64,000 nucleotides of DNA from Herbidospora cretacea (lineage in GTDB: Bacteria; Actinomycetota; Actinomycetes; Streptosporangiales; Streptosporangiaceae). A program made the translations under genes and the position numbers. The notes beneath the pieces are model-generated. The model had not been told where the DNA came from. It saw nothing but the letters and a program-made list of their open reading frames with translations, and ran no database searches. The stretch is taken from the NCBI RefSeq assembly GCF_001570605.1, contig NZ_BBXG01000016.1:1-64000 (forward strand), in the 5' to 3' direction. The stretch's first letter is position 1, and each line of letters starts with the position of its first letter. Below are positions 32,996 through 42,104 of this stretch, one piece after another.

Positions 32996-34248
32996 CGATA
33001 TTGGGTGTAGGCGTTGGGGTACATGCGGATCCAGTCGACGTCCTGACGGGCCGGGCGCATCAGGGTTCCCGTGGCCGGGAACATGTCCATCTGGGCGCCG
33101 CCGTTGGTGGAGCTGTAGGAGCCGATCGACGCGTTGACCGTGCAGATCAGGTTGCCGTCGACGTACCACTTCACCGAATTGGGCTGCCAGTCGACCGCGT
33201 AGTTGTGGAACTGCGTCGAGTCCACGCTGACCGAGCAGCTGCTCTGGGTGCCGTCGTGGTGGACGAACAGGTAGGTGCCGGGCGAGGCCACGTCACGTTC
33301 GGCGAAGTCGATCTCCGCGTTGGTGTAGTCGGCGTCGTTCTCGGGCCACAGCAGCGGCACGGCGTGATAGGCGCGTCCGCCGTTGTCGGCGAGGGGGACC
33401 GCCCGTTCGCGGACCTCCACCCGGCCGTACCTGAAGGCCGGCATCCGGCTGTACAGGCCGCCCGTCCTGCCACCCGCGGTGCCGGAGACCGACAGGTGTC
33501 CGCCGCCCACCGTGGTCTGCGAGGCGCAGCGCTGCCCGTGGCCGTTGTAGCCGGGCGAGCACCCTGTCGTCTGGCCGGGATCGGCGCCGAAGAGCCCCCA
33601 CTTGGTGAGATCGACGGCCGTCCCGTTGTACTCGTCCGACTGGGCGGCGACGGGCGTGCCCCATCCGTTGCGGACGGCCGCCTGATCGCTGGGCGGCGCG
33701 GCGCCGAGCCGGTAGTCGCACTTGGTCGCTTTGAAGCCGGTGCCCGTCGCCGATCCGAAGTCGCCGAGTTGCAGCACGTGCGCGGACGTCGCGCCGGCCG
33801 GGACGGTGAAGGTCGCCGACACCGGCGTCCAGACGCCGCCGTTGACGGTGGATGCGGGCAGGACGGAGGCCGGTCCGTGCTGTTCGCTGAGGTACTGGCC
33901 GCCGGCGGAGTACCACTCGACGATGATCCGGGCGGTGCCCGAGCCGAACACCACCCGGTCGTGGGCGGAGAAGGTCCAGGTCTGACCGGCGGTCACCGAC
34001 AGCTGGGGCATGTAGAACTCGCGTCCTCCGGTGTCGAAGGCCCAGCTGACCCCGGCGAGGTCACCGACGGGGTCGCGGGTGACCCAGCCTCCGTCCAGGG
34101 CGCCCCAGCCGTTGAGGTTGGAGGCCAGGATCGGGTTGGCGCACGCGTTCGCCGCGGACGCGGGCGGTGCGACCAGGACGAGTGACGTGAGGGCGGCCAG
34201 GGCGCTGCCGGTGGCGGCGGCCCACTTTCGGAAGGGAATGGGTCTCAT
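32992..34248 (-). CDS. Secreted GH16 beta-glucanase
   Basis: A 418-residue secreted enzyme: signal peptide (about 1-33, ending APPASA), an N-terminal CBM4/9-like beta-sandwich (about 35-185, NPILASNLNGWGALDGGW) and a C-terminal GH16 domain with the catalytic motif EIDFAE (Glu312 nucleophile, Asp314, Glu317 acid/base). Such enzymes cut beta-1,3- or mixed-linked glucans. It lies 51 bp after the kinase stop on the same strand, but an inverted repeat shared with the lectin-peptidase gene lies in that gap, so it may have its own control. Confidence 0.88.
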   Translation of the reverse strand: MRPIPFRKWAAATGSALAALTSLVLVAPPASAANACANPILASNLNGWGALDGGWVTRDPVGDLAGVSWAFDTGGREFYMPQLSVTAGQTWTFSAHDRVVFGSGTARIIVEWYSAGGQYLSEQHGPASVLPASTVNGGVWTPVSATFTVPAGATSAHVLQLGDFGSATGTGFKATKCDYRLGAAPPSDQAAVRNGWGTPVAAQSDEYNGTAVDLTKWGLFGADPGQTTGCSPGYNGHGQRCASQTTVGGGHLSVSGTAGGRTGGLYSRMPAFRYGRVEVRERAVPLADNGGRAYHAVPLLWPENDADYTNAEIDFAERDVASPGTYLFVHHDGTQSSCSVSVDSTQFHNYAVDWQPNSVKWYVDGNLICTVNASIGSYSSTNGGAQMDMFPATGTLMRPARQDVDWIRMYPNAYTQYR

Positions 34249-34283
34249 GCCCGCATTGAATGAGCCGACCCTCCGAGGCGATA

Positions 34284-34301
34284 GTGCAGGGCCGCACTGT
34301 C
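34284..34301. promoter_or_regulatory. Shared 18-bp motif, copy 1
   Basis: GTGCAGGGCCGCACTGTC lies 36-53 bp upstream of the GH16 start and touches the kinase stop codon. It is 17/18 identical to the copy at 36647. The GTGC...GCAC core is an inverted repeat. Candidate binding site of a common regulator. Confidence 0.5.
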
Positions 34302-35799
34302 AGGGGCCTTCACAGTCGTTCGGCACCGTGCCCGGAATTCGGTGGACCCGCACGCTCGCCAGCAGCACTCCGGAATTCACCAGAGCCTCGCTGTTCGCGG
34401 TGTCGGATTCGCGGTCGCGCCGGGCGTCCTCCAAATTCACCGCCAGCAGGTCGACTCGGTAATCCTGTCCGATTCCGTCGCGGACGCCGCCGAAATACTG
34501 CGCCCCTCGCCAGCGGGAAAGTGTGGCGGGTTTGGTCCAGTTGAATACGACTTGCACATATCTGTTCGGATCGCCGTTCTCCAGGTTCTTCATCGCGAGG
34601 ATCAGCGTGGTGCCGGGCGGCAGGGACGCGGTGCCGGAGAAATAGGCGCACATCTTGACGTCCGCGCCGTCGACGGGGGTGGTGATCGTCCCGGTCGCCC
34701 GCAGGGCGTTCCCGGTTGTCGGCGGCACGTCCGGAGGTACGGTCCGCGTGGTGCTCTGGCTCCCGTACAGGACCGACAGGAGGGCCGCGGTGGCGACGGT
34801 GACCAAGGCGGGCCGGAGCAGCCGCCGGGTGGGGCGTTCCGGGGTGGCCGTCAGTTCTCTCGCCCAGTTCCGCAGGTCGGTGGGACGGCGGGAGGGTTGA
34901 CCGTCCAGGGTCGCCAGCAGGTGTGAGGTCAGGCGGCCGGGGTCCGGCGCGCCCGCGTCCTCGGCGACGGCGCGCAGTTCCCCGGCGATGCGTTCCGCGG
35001 CGCCCGGAGCGTCGGCCGGGGGAGGGTCCTGCCCGGTGAGGCAGAAGTACGCGAGGGCGCCCAGCGAGTAGACGTCGGCGGAGGGTGAGCGCGGCAGGTG
35101 CGGCGCGGCCAGCACCTCCGGTGAGGTGTACGCGGGAGTGTGCCTCCCCAGGTCGTCGTGGCCGTCGTCGACCAGGCGCAGCGTGGTGATGTCGATCAGC
35201 ACCAGCCCCCGCTCGGCGTGCACGACGCAGTTGCCGGGTTTCACGTCCCGGTGCAGGCTGGGGTTGCCGCCTGACCGCGTCGTGGACGCCAGGCTCGCGA
35301 GCGCCTCGGCCGCCTGGGCCACGTATCCCAGGCGCTCCTGGAGCGTTCCCGGGGTGGCTCGGCGGCCGGCGAGCAGTGTGTGCAGCGTGGGGCCCGGCAC
35401 CCACTCCATCACCAGGTAGACCACCGTCCCGGCGTCCGACGGGGCGGCGCCGCGAAGGTGCGGGGGAGCGCCGGCGAAGATCTCGTCCAGCCTGACGACA
35501 TGTGCCAGGTCAAGGTGGCGCAGGAGCACGGCCTGGTCGCGCCACCGCTGACGGTCGCGCTCCGACGGCCATCCGGGAGCGGCGTCGGGGGGCGGATGGA
35601 GCATCTTGACGGCCAGCGGCAGCGGCGAGGCCAGTTCGCCCCGATAGCGCGCCTTCCAGGTGATCCCCTCGCCGCCGTGCATGCCGGGGCCGAGGAGCTC
35701 ATATCGGTCGGGGGCGTCGGCCGGGCCGGCGAAGAGGCCGTTCGCCGCCGGTGGCGGGAGGTCGGGCCCGCCCTGGGTGACCGGTTCGCCGTCGCTCAT
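34300..35799 (-). CDS. Membrane serine/threonine protein kinase
   Basis: A 499-residue kinase. It has the loop LLGPGMHGGEGITWKA, LPLAVKMLHPP (catalytic Lys), MEWVPGPTL hinge, HRDVKPGN catalytic loop and TPAYTSPEVL. The DFG motif reads DIT (VLIDITTLR), keeping the metal-binding Asp. A single membrane segment near residue 330 (ALVTVATAALLSVLYG) leads to an outer domain of about 140 residues with VKMCAYFSGTASLPPGTTLIL, resembling a beta-sandwich ligand domain. The ATG overlaps the FHA gene stop, so kinase and FHA protein are one operon. It may report cell-surface state. Confidence 0.87.
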   Translation of the reverse strand: MSDGEPVTQGGPDLPPPAANGLFAGPADAPDRYELLGPGMHGGEGITWKARYRGELASPLPLAVKMLHPPPDAAPGWPSERDRQRWRDQAVLLRHLDLAHVVRLDEIFAGAPPHLRGAAPSDAGTVVYLVMEWVPGPTLHTLLAGRRATPGTLQERLGYVAQAAEALASLASTTRSGGNPSLHRDVKPGNCVVHAERGLVLIDITTLRLVDDGHDDLGRHTPAYTSPEVLAAPHLPRSPSADVYSLGALAYFCLTGQDPPPADAPGAAERIAGELRAVAEDAGAPDPGRLTSHLLATLDGQPSRRPTDLRNWARELTATPERPTRRLLRPALVTVATAALLSVLYGSQSTTRTVPPDVPPTTGNALRATGTITTPVDGADVKMCAYFSGTASLPPGTTLILAMKNLENGDPNRYVQVVFNWTKPATLSRWRGAQYFGGVRDGIGQDYRVDLLAVNLEDARRDRESDTANSEALVNSGVLLASVRVHRIPGTVPNDCEGP

Positions 35800-36521
35800 C
35801 GTTCCCCCCGGCCTTCCGGCAGATCTTCGAGATCCACGGACGTGACCGTTCCGGTGCGCACCGCCCACCGGGCGAGGGCCCACCGGAAGTCGTCGTGCGC
35901 GGCCCCGTCGTCGTCCGAGGTCAGACCTGGGACGCCATGCCCCGAGAGGTTCTCGCGCAGCGCCTTCAGCACGTTGCGGACATATCCCGGCTGCCGGTCC
36001 AACCGGGCGCCGACCTGCGCGTACGTCGCCGGGACGGCCCCCGGCCCGGCCCGCACCAGCAATGGCTCGCAGAGCGCGGCCAGCATGAGGCGCTGCGCCC
36101 GGGTCAGCGCGAGCGGCGGTGTGACGGTCTCGGGCGAGGCGGTGGGCGGTTCGGCGCCGGGCTGACCGGGGCCCGGCGTCACCGCGCGGGCGTCGACGTT
36201 CACCGTCACCGCCGCGCCGGCGGCGCCGGCGAAGACGAGGGAGAAGAGCGGGAACGGCAGGGACGCCGTGGCCGCTCCCGGCTCGACGACGCGGTCCTCA
36301 CCGGCCGGGGGCCGGACGACGAGCGGCTTCTGCCGCGACTCGTTGCGTATCAGGACGCAGTCGTCGAGGACGACCAGTGAACCGGCCCGGCGGGACAGGT
36401 GTTCGTCGTCGGGAAAACGCACATCGCATTGTTGACTGCGCCCCAGTGTCAGCACCTGCCCGAGCGAGATCCGCCATTGCCTGCCCATGAACACGACAAG
36501 AACCGCATCTCCAGCGATCAT
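35796..36521 (-). CDS. FHA-domain protein with C-terminal winged helix
   Basis: A 241-residue protein. The N-terminal FHA-like domain shows LTLGRSQQCDVRFPDDEHLSRRAGSLVV and LIRNESRQKPLVV, keeping the Gly-Arg, Ser and Asn of phosphothreonine binding. After a Pro-rich linker (about 115-138), LALTRAQRLMLAALCEPLL and RLDRQPGYVRNVLKALRENL look like a winged-helix domain. It is the first gene before the kinase and probably its phosphorylated partner and a transcription regulator; that is inference from the pair. Confidence 0.78.
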   Translation of the reverse strand: MIAGDAVLVVFMGRQWRISLGQVLTLGRSQQCDVRFPDDEHLSRRAGSLVVLDDCVLIRNESRQKPLVVRPPAGEDRVVEPGAATASLPFPLFSLVFAGAAGAAVTVNVDARAVTPGPGQPGAEPPTASPETVTPPLALTRAQRLMLAALCEPLLVRAGPGAVPATYAQVGARLDRQPGYVRNVLKALRENLSGHGVPGLTSDDDGAAHDDFRWALARWAVRTGTVTSVDLEDLPEGRGER

Positions 36522-36646
36522 GTTCAGCGTCCGCCCCGTCAGCAGCCGGAATCAGATGATCTGCATTTTTATCGGTTTTTCCCGGACTCAAGATTAGCCG
36601 CAAACGCCAGCCGCGTATAAGAAATCCGTACGAAAGCGAAGCCACC

Positions 36647-36664
36647 GTGCAGGGCTGCACTGTC
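36647..36664. promoter_or_regulatory. Shared 18-bp motif, copy 2
   Basis: GTGCAGGGCTGCACTGTC, with perfect GTGCA/TGCAC arms, lies 60-77 bp upstream of the lectin-peptidase start and 126 bp upstream of the FHA gene start. It differs by one base from the copy at 34284; GCCTTCAC follows both copies at different distances. Confidence 0.5.
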
Positions 36665-36723
36665 GACCTTCCGGGACAGAGCCTTCACTTCTCTCAAGGC
36701 TCACAGATCAGGAGGAAACACCA

Positions 36724-37473
36724 GTGCACATTCACGTACGCCGTTTATTGGCCGCCATCGGCCTCACCCTCATGCTCGCGACGGTCGCGGTCTCGCCCGC
36801 ACGGGCCGGCGCGGGCGGCGACACGCTGTTCGGGGCCTCCAACGAGACCCTCTACGGCGCCCAGAACCAGTCCCTGTTCTCCCCGGGACGGACCTACGAG
36901 GCACGGATGCAGAGCGACGGCAACTTCGTCGTGTACGGTCCGGCCGGGCCCATCTGGTCGAGCAACACGCGCGGGACCAACGCCAGGCTCGTGATGCAGT
37001 CCGACGGGAACCTCGTCATCTACGCCGACTCCGGCGTGATCTTCTCCACCAACACCGCGGGCCGGGGTGGCACCCGCCTCGTGCTCCAGACCGACGGCAA
37101 CCTCGTCATGTACGGCGGCGGTCCGATCTGGGCGTCCAAGGACTCCGGCGAGCGGGCCATCCAGTGGTTCTACAACAACCTGGGGCGCACGGATCGGGAG
37201 GGTCTGTGTGAGAAGGCCGTCGAAGAGTCCTTCGGGTACGTCAGTCCCCATTACGCCCGGGCCATCGACAACTGGAACGCCCGGTCGAAGCAGCAGCCGT
37301 ACACGGCCGCGCCGCGCGGCACGCTGGTCTTCTACAACACGAGCTCGGCCGGCCACGTGGCGGTGAGCCTGGGGAACGGCCAGGTGGCCTCCACCAGCGC
37401 CGGTGGGAGGATCGGCATCGTCGGCCTCTCCTACTTCCAGAACCCGCTCGGGTGGGCCCGCGCGCCCTGGTAG
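36724..37473 (+). CDS. Secreted lectin-peptidase (B-lectin plus CHAP-like domain)
   Basis: A 249-residue secreted protein. After a signal peptide (about 1-28) a bulb-type mannose-binding lectin domain has three sugar-site motifs, MQSDGNFVVY, MQSDGNLVIY and LQTDGNLVMY. The C-terminal part (about 140-249) looks like a CHAP/NlpC-type amidase with Cys in GLCEKAVEESFG and His in AGHVAVSLGNG. A cell-wall or glycan-targeted hydrolase, possibly a bacteriocin-like weapon, is likely. AGGAGG lies 8 bases before the GTG start. Confidence 0.82.
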   Translation: MHIHVRRLLAAIGLTLMLATVAVSPARAGAGGDTLFGASNETLYGAQNQSLFSPGRTYEARMQSDGNFVVYGPAGPIWSSNTRGTNARLVMQSDGNLVIYADSGVIFSTNTAGRGGTRLVLQTDGNLVMYGGGPIWASKDSGERAIQWFYNNLGRTDREGLCEKAVEESFGYVSPHYARAIDNWNARSKQQPYTAAPRGTLVFYNTSSAGHVAVSLGNGQVASTSAGGRIGIVGLSYFQNPLGWARAPW

Positions 37474-37481
37474 AACGTTGA

Positions 37482-37518
37482 CGCCCGGGGGGAGGGGCGT
37501 CCTCCCTCCTCCCGGGCG
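37482..37518. terminator. Terminator between convergent genes
   Basis: A 15-bp stem with one G-T wobble (37482-37496 with 37504-37518, 7-nt loop) between the lectin-peptidase and GH87 genes. Confidence 0.8.
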
Positions 37519-37536
37519 CCGGTCACGTGGTCCGGG

Positions 37537-40428
37537 TCACGAGCCGTAGGCCTCGAACTCGGAGATCTGCGCCGCGGGCCAGCCGGTGTTGCCGGTGACG
37601 TTCAGGCGCAGGTAGCGCTGACTGCTCGCGGTGAACGTGATGGTCACCGTGTTGCCGCTGGAGGGGTTGAAGACCCGTCCGGCGCTCGCCGACAGCGTCG
37701 ACCAGGTCGAGCCGTCCTGCGAGCCGAGGACCGACAGGGTCTGGGTGCGGGTGGCCCAGGCCGTCGCGGGGGGCAGCTTCAGGACGACGCGGCCGACCGT
37801 GCGGTTCTGGCCGAGGTCGACGGTGATCGTCTGCGGGAAGGCGTTGTTGGCGCTCTCCCAGTAGGAGTTGGCGTTGCCGTCGACCGCGTTGCCGGGGCCG
37901 TAGTTCTGGGCGACGCCGCTGGCGGTGGCCGGGCGGCCCTGGGCCAGGTTCCCGGCCGGCTGGCTGGGGGTCGGGCTCGGGCTGGCCGACGGGGAGGGGG
38001 ACGGGGACGGGGTGGAGCCGGGGGTGCCGTACACCTCGACCGCCGAGAGCTGCGCGGCGGGCCAGCCGGTGTTGCCCGTCACGACGACGCGCACGTAGCG
38101 GACCGTCGCGGGGGTGGTGTTGATCGACACCGTGTTCCCGGTCGCCGGGTTGAAGGTGCGGCCCGCCGAGGCGGAGAGGGTCGTCCACGACGAGTTGTTG
38201 GTGGAACCCTCGACGGCGATGGTCTGGGTGCGGGTGTTCCAGGCCGACGGGGGCGGCAGCTTCAGGTCCACGCGCTGGACGTTCACCGGGGCGCACAGGT
38301 CGACGGTGATCGACTGCGGGAAGGCGTTGTTGGCGCTCTCCCAGTAGGTGTCCTGGTTGCCGTCGACCGCGTTCTGCGGCACGAAGTTCTGGTTCGTGCT
38401 GGTGGCCGTGACCGCCTTGTTCCGCGCCAGGTCACCGGTGCCGGGGTTGCACACCGAGGGGCTCGGCGACGGCGACGGCGAGGGTGAGGGTGACGGCGAC
38501 GGGCTGGTCGGCGGGGAGGGTGAAGGCGAGGGGTTGCCGCCGCCGCCACCCGGATAGATGTAGTTCGGGTTCGGCCAGGTGCCCGTGCACGTCGAGTTGT
38601 TCGGGCCGTTCCAGCCGGAGTTGCCGCCCAGGTCGACCGGGGAGAACGAGGCGCCCACGCAGTTGTGGATGGCCACGCCCGCGCCGATGTAGCTGGCCCG
38701 CACGTTCTGGAAGGTCGTCTGGGCCGCCGACTGGGCCTGCATGACGTAGGTCCCGGTGCCGACGATGTTGACGTTCCGGAAGTTGACCGTCGCCGTGCTG
38801 CCCTCGATGAAGTGGATGGCGGCGTACGAGCTGTCCAGGATGTCGGTGTCGGTCACGTTGATCGTGGCGTTGATCGGCTCGTTGAGACCGGAGAACCAGA
38901 TCGCGCCGACGCCGAAGCGCCAGTTGTAGTCGTTGTTGCCGGTCCGGATCAGGGTGTTCCTGGCGACCGTGTGGGTGCCGGCGACCGCCGTGCCCTGGCC
39001 GGAGTTGACGCCCGGATAGCGGTTGGCGATGTGGATGCCGCCGCCGTTGGACAGGGTGTCGGAGACCACGTTGTCGGTGATCTTTATGTCCCGGCCGCCG
39101 TACGTGACGATGTTGTTGGCCAGGATCGGCGCGATCACCGTGTTGAAGCTGAAGGTGTTGTTGACGTTCGCCATCCGGTCGGGCCACATGGCCAGGCCGT
39201 CGTCGCCGGTGTTGCGGACGAAGGTGTTGGTCACCGTCGAGTTCGTCACGCCGGTGTGGAAGTTCACGCCGTCGGCGATCTGGTCGACGATCCGCGAGTT
39301 GCGGATGACGAAGTTGTTCATGGGGCCGTCCATCCAGGCCCCGACCTTGGTGTTCTCCATCCAGACGTTGTCGATGACCGAGTCGGTCATCGCGCCGCCG
39401 AAGGCGTTCACCTGGTCGTCGTCCACGCGTTCGCGGATGTCGCCGACGACCGCGAGGTCCCGCACCACGACGTTGCGGCTGGGGCCGCCGGCCTCGTGGG
39501 CGCGGATGCCGCCCTGGTAGCCGCCGCCGGAGACGTACTTGCCGTAGATGCCGACGGCGCGGTTGCGCTGCGTCGGGTGGCGGCCGGTCAGCTTGGTGTG
39601 CCAGGGTCCCGCGCCGCGCAGCGTGACGCCGTCGACCACGACGTGGTCCCAGAGGGTGTACGTGCCCGCGGGGACGTACACCTCCTTGCCCTGGGCCTTG
39701 CCGGCGTCGACCGCGGCCTGGAAGGCGGCCGTCGAGTCGGTCGCGGAGTTGCGGGCGGCGCCGAAGTCGTCGACGGACAGGGAGCCCGACGGGCGCCCGA
39801 TCGGGTCGGGGGCCACCTCGAAGTCGGCCAGGTCGACCGTGATCGGGACGTTCGACTGGGCCTGGACCCGGATCTTCGTGCCGGCCTGGTAGGTCTGGCC
39901 GAACAGGGTCTGGGTCTCGTCGTAGAAGTGGTGGGGGTTGGTGTCACCCGGGTTGTTGTTGAACGGGTAGCCGCCGTAGAACCAGCCGTACACCGAGGTC
40001 AGGGAGATGTCCTTGAGCTTGGCGCCGCCGACGCGGACGTCGGCGTTGATGGTCTGGCCCTGGCCGCCGTTCGCGTCGGGGATGCTGTAGCGCACCGTCA
40101 TCGCGTTGGCGGGCTTGGTCAGGGTGAACTCGACGTACTCACCCGGCGCGTCGATCGTGACGGCCCGGCGGCCGGAGGCCTCGGAGGGGAGCGTCGTGTA
40201 GATCCGGTTGGGCCCGATGACGGTGCCGTTGTGGGCGACGTCCTCGGCCTCGAACTCGGTGAACGGAACGGTCGCGCCGCGACCCGGGACGCCCCACGGG
40301 GAGTCGGCCGAGGCAGCCGCGGCGGCGGTGCCGGTGAGACCGGGGACGGCCACCGCGCCCGCCGCGATCAGGGCGGCGCTCGCGAGGGCGGCGGACAGGC
40401 GACGTGATCGGATTACCGATGGAGGCAT
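37537..40428 (-). CDS. Secreted GH87 alpha-1,3-glucanase / mycodextranase
   Basis: A 963-residue secreted enzyme. Order: signal peptide (about 1-40), a CBM35-like domain (about 55-205), a right-handed beta-helix GH87 catalytic domain (about 215-630), a Pro-Ser linker, and two F5/8-type (CBM32-like) domains of about 140 residues joined by a second Pro-Ser linker. Asp386, Asp409 and Asp410 (IADGVNF and NTGDDGLAMW) have the same 23-residue spacing as the catalytic aspartates described for Bacillus GH87 mutanase. The two discoidin domains are near-identical even at DNA level, a recent duplication. It is divergent from a LacI gene and a sugar importer, so likely feeds them. Confidence 0.87.
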   Translation of the reverse strand: MPPSVIRSRRLSAALASAALIAAGAVAVPGLTGTAAAAASADSPWGVPGRGATVPFTEFEAEDVAHNGTVIGPNRIYTTLPSEASGRRAVTIDAPGEYVEFTLTKPANAMTVRYSIPDANGGQGQTINADVRVGGAKLKDISLTSVYGWFYGGYPFNNNPGDTNPHHFYDETQTLFGQTYQAGTKIRVQAQSNVPITVDLADFEVAPDPIGRPSGSLSVDDFGAARNSATDSTAAFQAAVDAGKAQGKEVYVPAGTYTLWDHVVVDGVTLRGAGPWHTKLTGRHPTQRNRAVGIYGKYVSGGGYQGGIRAHEAGGPSRNVVVRDLAVVGDIRERVDDDQVNAFGGAMTDSVIDNVWMENTKVGAWMDGPMNNFVIRNSRIVDQIADGVNFHTGVTNSTVTNTFVRNTGDDGLAMWPDRMANVNNTFSFNTVIAPILANNIVTYGGRDIKITDNVVSDTLSNGGGIHIANRYPGVNSGQGTAVAGTHTVARNTLIRTGNNDYNWRFGVGAIWFSGLNEPINATINVTDTDILDSSYAAIHFIEGSTATVNFRNVNIVGTGTYVMQAQSAAQTTFQNVRASYIGAGVAIHNCVGASFSPVDLGGNSGWNGPNNSTCTGTWPNPNYIYPGGGGGNPSPSPSPPTSPSPSPSPSPSPSPSPSVCNPGTGDLARNKAVTATSTNQNFVPQNAVDGNQDTYWESANNAFPQSITVDLCAPVNVQRVDLKLPPPSAWNTRTQTIAVEGSTNNSSWTTLSASAGRTFNPATGNTVSINTTPATVRYVRVVVTGNTGWPAAQLSAVEVYGTPGSTPSPSPSPSASPSPTPSQPAGNLAQGRPATASGVAQNYGPGNAVDGNANSYWESANNAFPQTITVDLGQNRTVGRVVLKLPPATAWATRTQTLSVLGSQDGSTWSTLSASAGRVFNPSSGNTVTITFTASSQRYLRLNVTGNTGWPAAQISEFEAYGS

Positions 40429-40973
40429 CGGCGGACCCTTCTGCTGTCAGGTGCGGGCCCGCGCCGCCGCCGGGGGGTCGGCGGATGACACGAGCCAAGG
40501 GGGTGCCCGGTTCCGCCGTCGCGATCGGCGGTCCGAGATGTCCACACCATAGGATGGCCAACAGAAGTCCGCAATATTTCAACTTGATTTCGCAAAAGGT
40601 CTCGTCTGGGGTCATCTGACAGGCCCTGACCCACACGGTCATGACCCCCGTACCGCCTGAGGTGCCCGGTCTTGCTCTCCCGCAGCGCCGCTGACCTGGC
40701 CTTTTAAGGCCCTCCTAGGGTTCGGTACGCAAACTTTCGGCGAACTGTCAGGGATGTGACGTGTGTAACGTTCATGTGTCCCGTGGTGGTTCCTGAGAAC
40801 ACGTAAGCGCGCGTATCTCCTCGCAAACGATCGTCCCGAGCGTGCTACCAGGACCGTTGGTTAACAAGAGGCCATTCCATGATCGTGACCCGATGGGTGG
40901 AAAACGCTCTCATAGCCAGATGGCACCGGGGGAATGCAAGCAGGTTGCGTTGATCAGGCGTATAGTTTGCGCT
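40429..40973. other. 545-bp divergent promoter region of GH87 and LacI genes
   Basis: No gene is supported. It holds a good promoter for the GH87 gene on the minus strand, a 6-bp-arm inverted repeat GGCCTT-TT-AAGGCC (40696-40709), two CGCAAAC words (40726-40732 and 40822-40828), and the LacI promoter and operator candidates. The rest shows no structure that I can support. Confidence 0.6.
40546..40574 (-). promoter_or_regulatory. Promoter of the GH87 gene
   Basis: On the minus strand TTGCGG (40569-40574), 17-bp spacer, TATGGT (40546-40551), giving a 5' leader of about 110 bases. TTGCG also occurs 16 bases further upstream. Confidence 0.6.
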
Positions 40974-40976
40974 GTG
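40898..40976 (+). promoter_or_regulatory. LacI gene promoter and candidate operator
   Basis: TATAGT (40961-40966) stands 7 bases before the GTG, with no Shine-Dalgarno, so the transcript is probably leaderless. TGGAAAACGCTCTCA (40898-40912) has the central CG and GAAA/TNTC arms of LacI-family operators, and GTTTGCG (40965-40971) sits over the start. Autoregulation is inferred. Confidence 0.5.
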
Positions 40977-41987
40977 ACACGTCGACTTGCAGAAGTGGCG
41001 AAGAAAGTCGGAGTCAGCGAGGCCACCGTCAGCCGGGTGCTGAACGGCAAGCCGGGCGTCTCCGACGCGACTCGCGCGGCCGTGCTGACCGCCCTGGACG
41101 TCCTCGGCTACGAGCGCCCGACGCAGCTCCGGGGGGAGCGCGCCCGCCTGGTCGGCCTGGTCCTGCCCGAACTGGGCAACCCCATATTCCCCGCGCTGGC
41201 CGAGGTCGTCGGCGGCGCCCTGGCCCAGCGGGGCTTCACCCCCGTTCTCTGCACGCGGACCGCGGGCGGCCTGTCCGAGTCCGACTACGTGGAGATGCTG
41301 CTGGAGCAGCAGGTCTCCGGCGTCGTCTTCGCGGGCGGCCACTACGCCGAGGCCGACGCCCCCCACGAGCACTACCTGAGGCTGCTGGAGATCGGCCTGC
41401 CGGTCGTGCTGGTGAACGCGGCGAGCGACAACCTCGACTTCCCCCGCGTCTCCACCGACGACGCGGTCGCCGTCGAACAGGCCTTCGGCCACCTGGTCTC
41501 GCTCGGCCACGAGCGGCTGGGGATAGTGCTGGGCCCCGAGGACCACATACCGTCCCGCCGGAAGCTGGCCGCGATCACCACGGCGGCCGAGAAGGCCGGC
41601 CTGGCCGACGTCGCTGTCGAACACGCGATGTTCTCCCTCGAAGGCGGCCAGGCGGTGACCAACCGGCTGATCCGCATGGGCGTCACCGGCATCATCTGCG
41701 CCTCCGACCCGCTGGCGCTTGGAGCGATCCGGGCGGTCCGCCGCATGGGCATGTCGGTGCCCGAGGACGTCTCGGTCGTCGGCTACGACGACTCGAACTT
41801 CATGAACTGCACCAACCCGCCCCTCACCACGGTCCGCCAGCCCATCGAGGCCATCGGCCGCGCGGCGGTCACCCTCCTCGTCAACCAGATCGACGGCGCC
41901 CAGGTGACGGCCGAGGAACTCCTCTACGAACCCGAGCTCGTGGTCCGCGGCTCCACCGCCCCGGCAAGAGTCCGCATCGGCGTCTGA
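40974..41987 (+). CDS. LacI-family sugar regulator
   Basis: A 337-residue regulator. The N-terminal helix-turn-helix (LAEVAKKVGVSEATVSRVLNGKPGVSDATR) and hinge helix are followed by a periplasmic-binding-like sugar domain (LVGLVLPELGNPIFPALAEVV, GIICASDPLALGAIRAVRRMG, VVGYDDSNFMNCTNPPLTTVRQP). The GTG at 40974 gives the normal start; the frame is open further upstream by chance. It lies between a GH87 gene and a sugar importer with GH13, which it probably controls with an alpha-glucooligosaccharide as inducer. Confidence 0.92.
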   Translation: MTRRLAEVAKKVGVSEATVSRVLNGKPGVSDATRAAVLTALDVLGYERPTQLRGERARLVGLVLPELGNPIFPALAEVVGGALAQRGFTPVLCTRTAGGLSESDYVEMLLEQQVSGVVFAGGHYAEADAPHEHYLRLLEIGLPVVLVNAASDNLDFPRVSTDDAVAVEQAFGHLVSLGHERLGIVLGPEDHIPSRRKLAAITTAAEKAGLADVAVEHAMFSLEGGQAVTNRLIRMGVTGIICASDPLALGAIRAVRRMGMSVPEDVSVVGYDDSNFMNCTNPPLTTVRQPIEAIGRAAVTLLVNQIDGAQVTAEELLYEPELVVRGSTAPARVRIGV

Positions 41988-42027
41988 CCCCGAAGCCCCG
42001 AAGCCCCGAAGCCCCGAAGCCCCGAAG
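41988..42027. repeat. 8-bp tandem repeat CCCCGAAG, five copies
   Basis: Five perfect copies begin just past the LacI stop codon and grade into imperfect GAAG-containing repeats up to about 42110. GAAGCCCC words in it match the left arm of the terminator at 42105, so several alternative stems with the same right arm are possible. Confidence 0.8.
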
Positions 42028-42104
42028 TTGAAGTGCCGAAGCTGAAGCGTCTGAAGTTCGAGGCGCCGAACTATCGAAGCCCAAGCGCTTGAACTCGAAG
42101 CCCT

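Noticed and set aside
38460-38530. Short repeats of GGCGACGGCGAGG type
   Set aside because: These encode the Pro-Ser linker of the GH87 protein, not a DNA repeat element.
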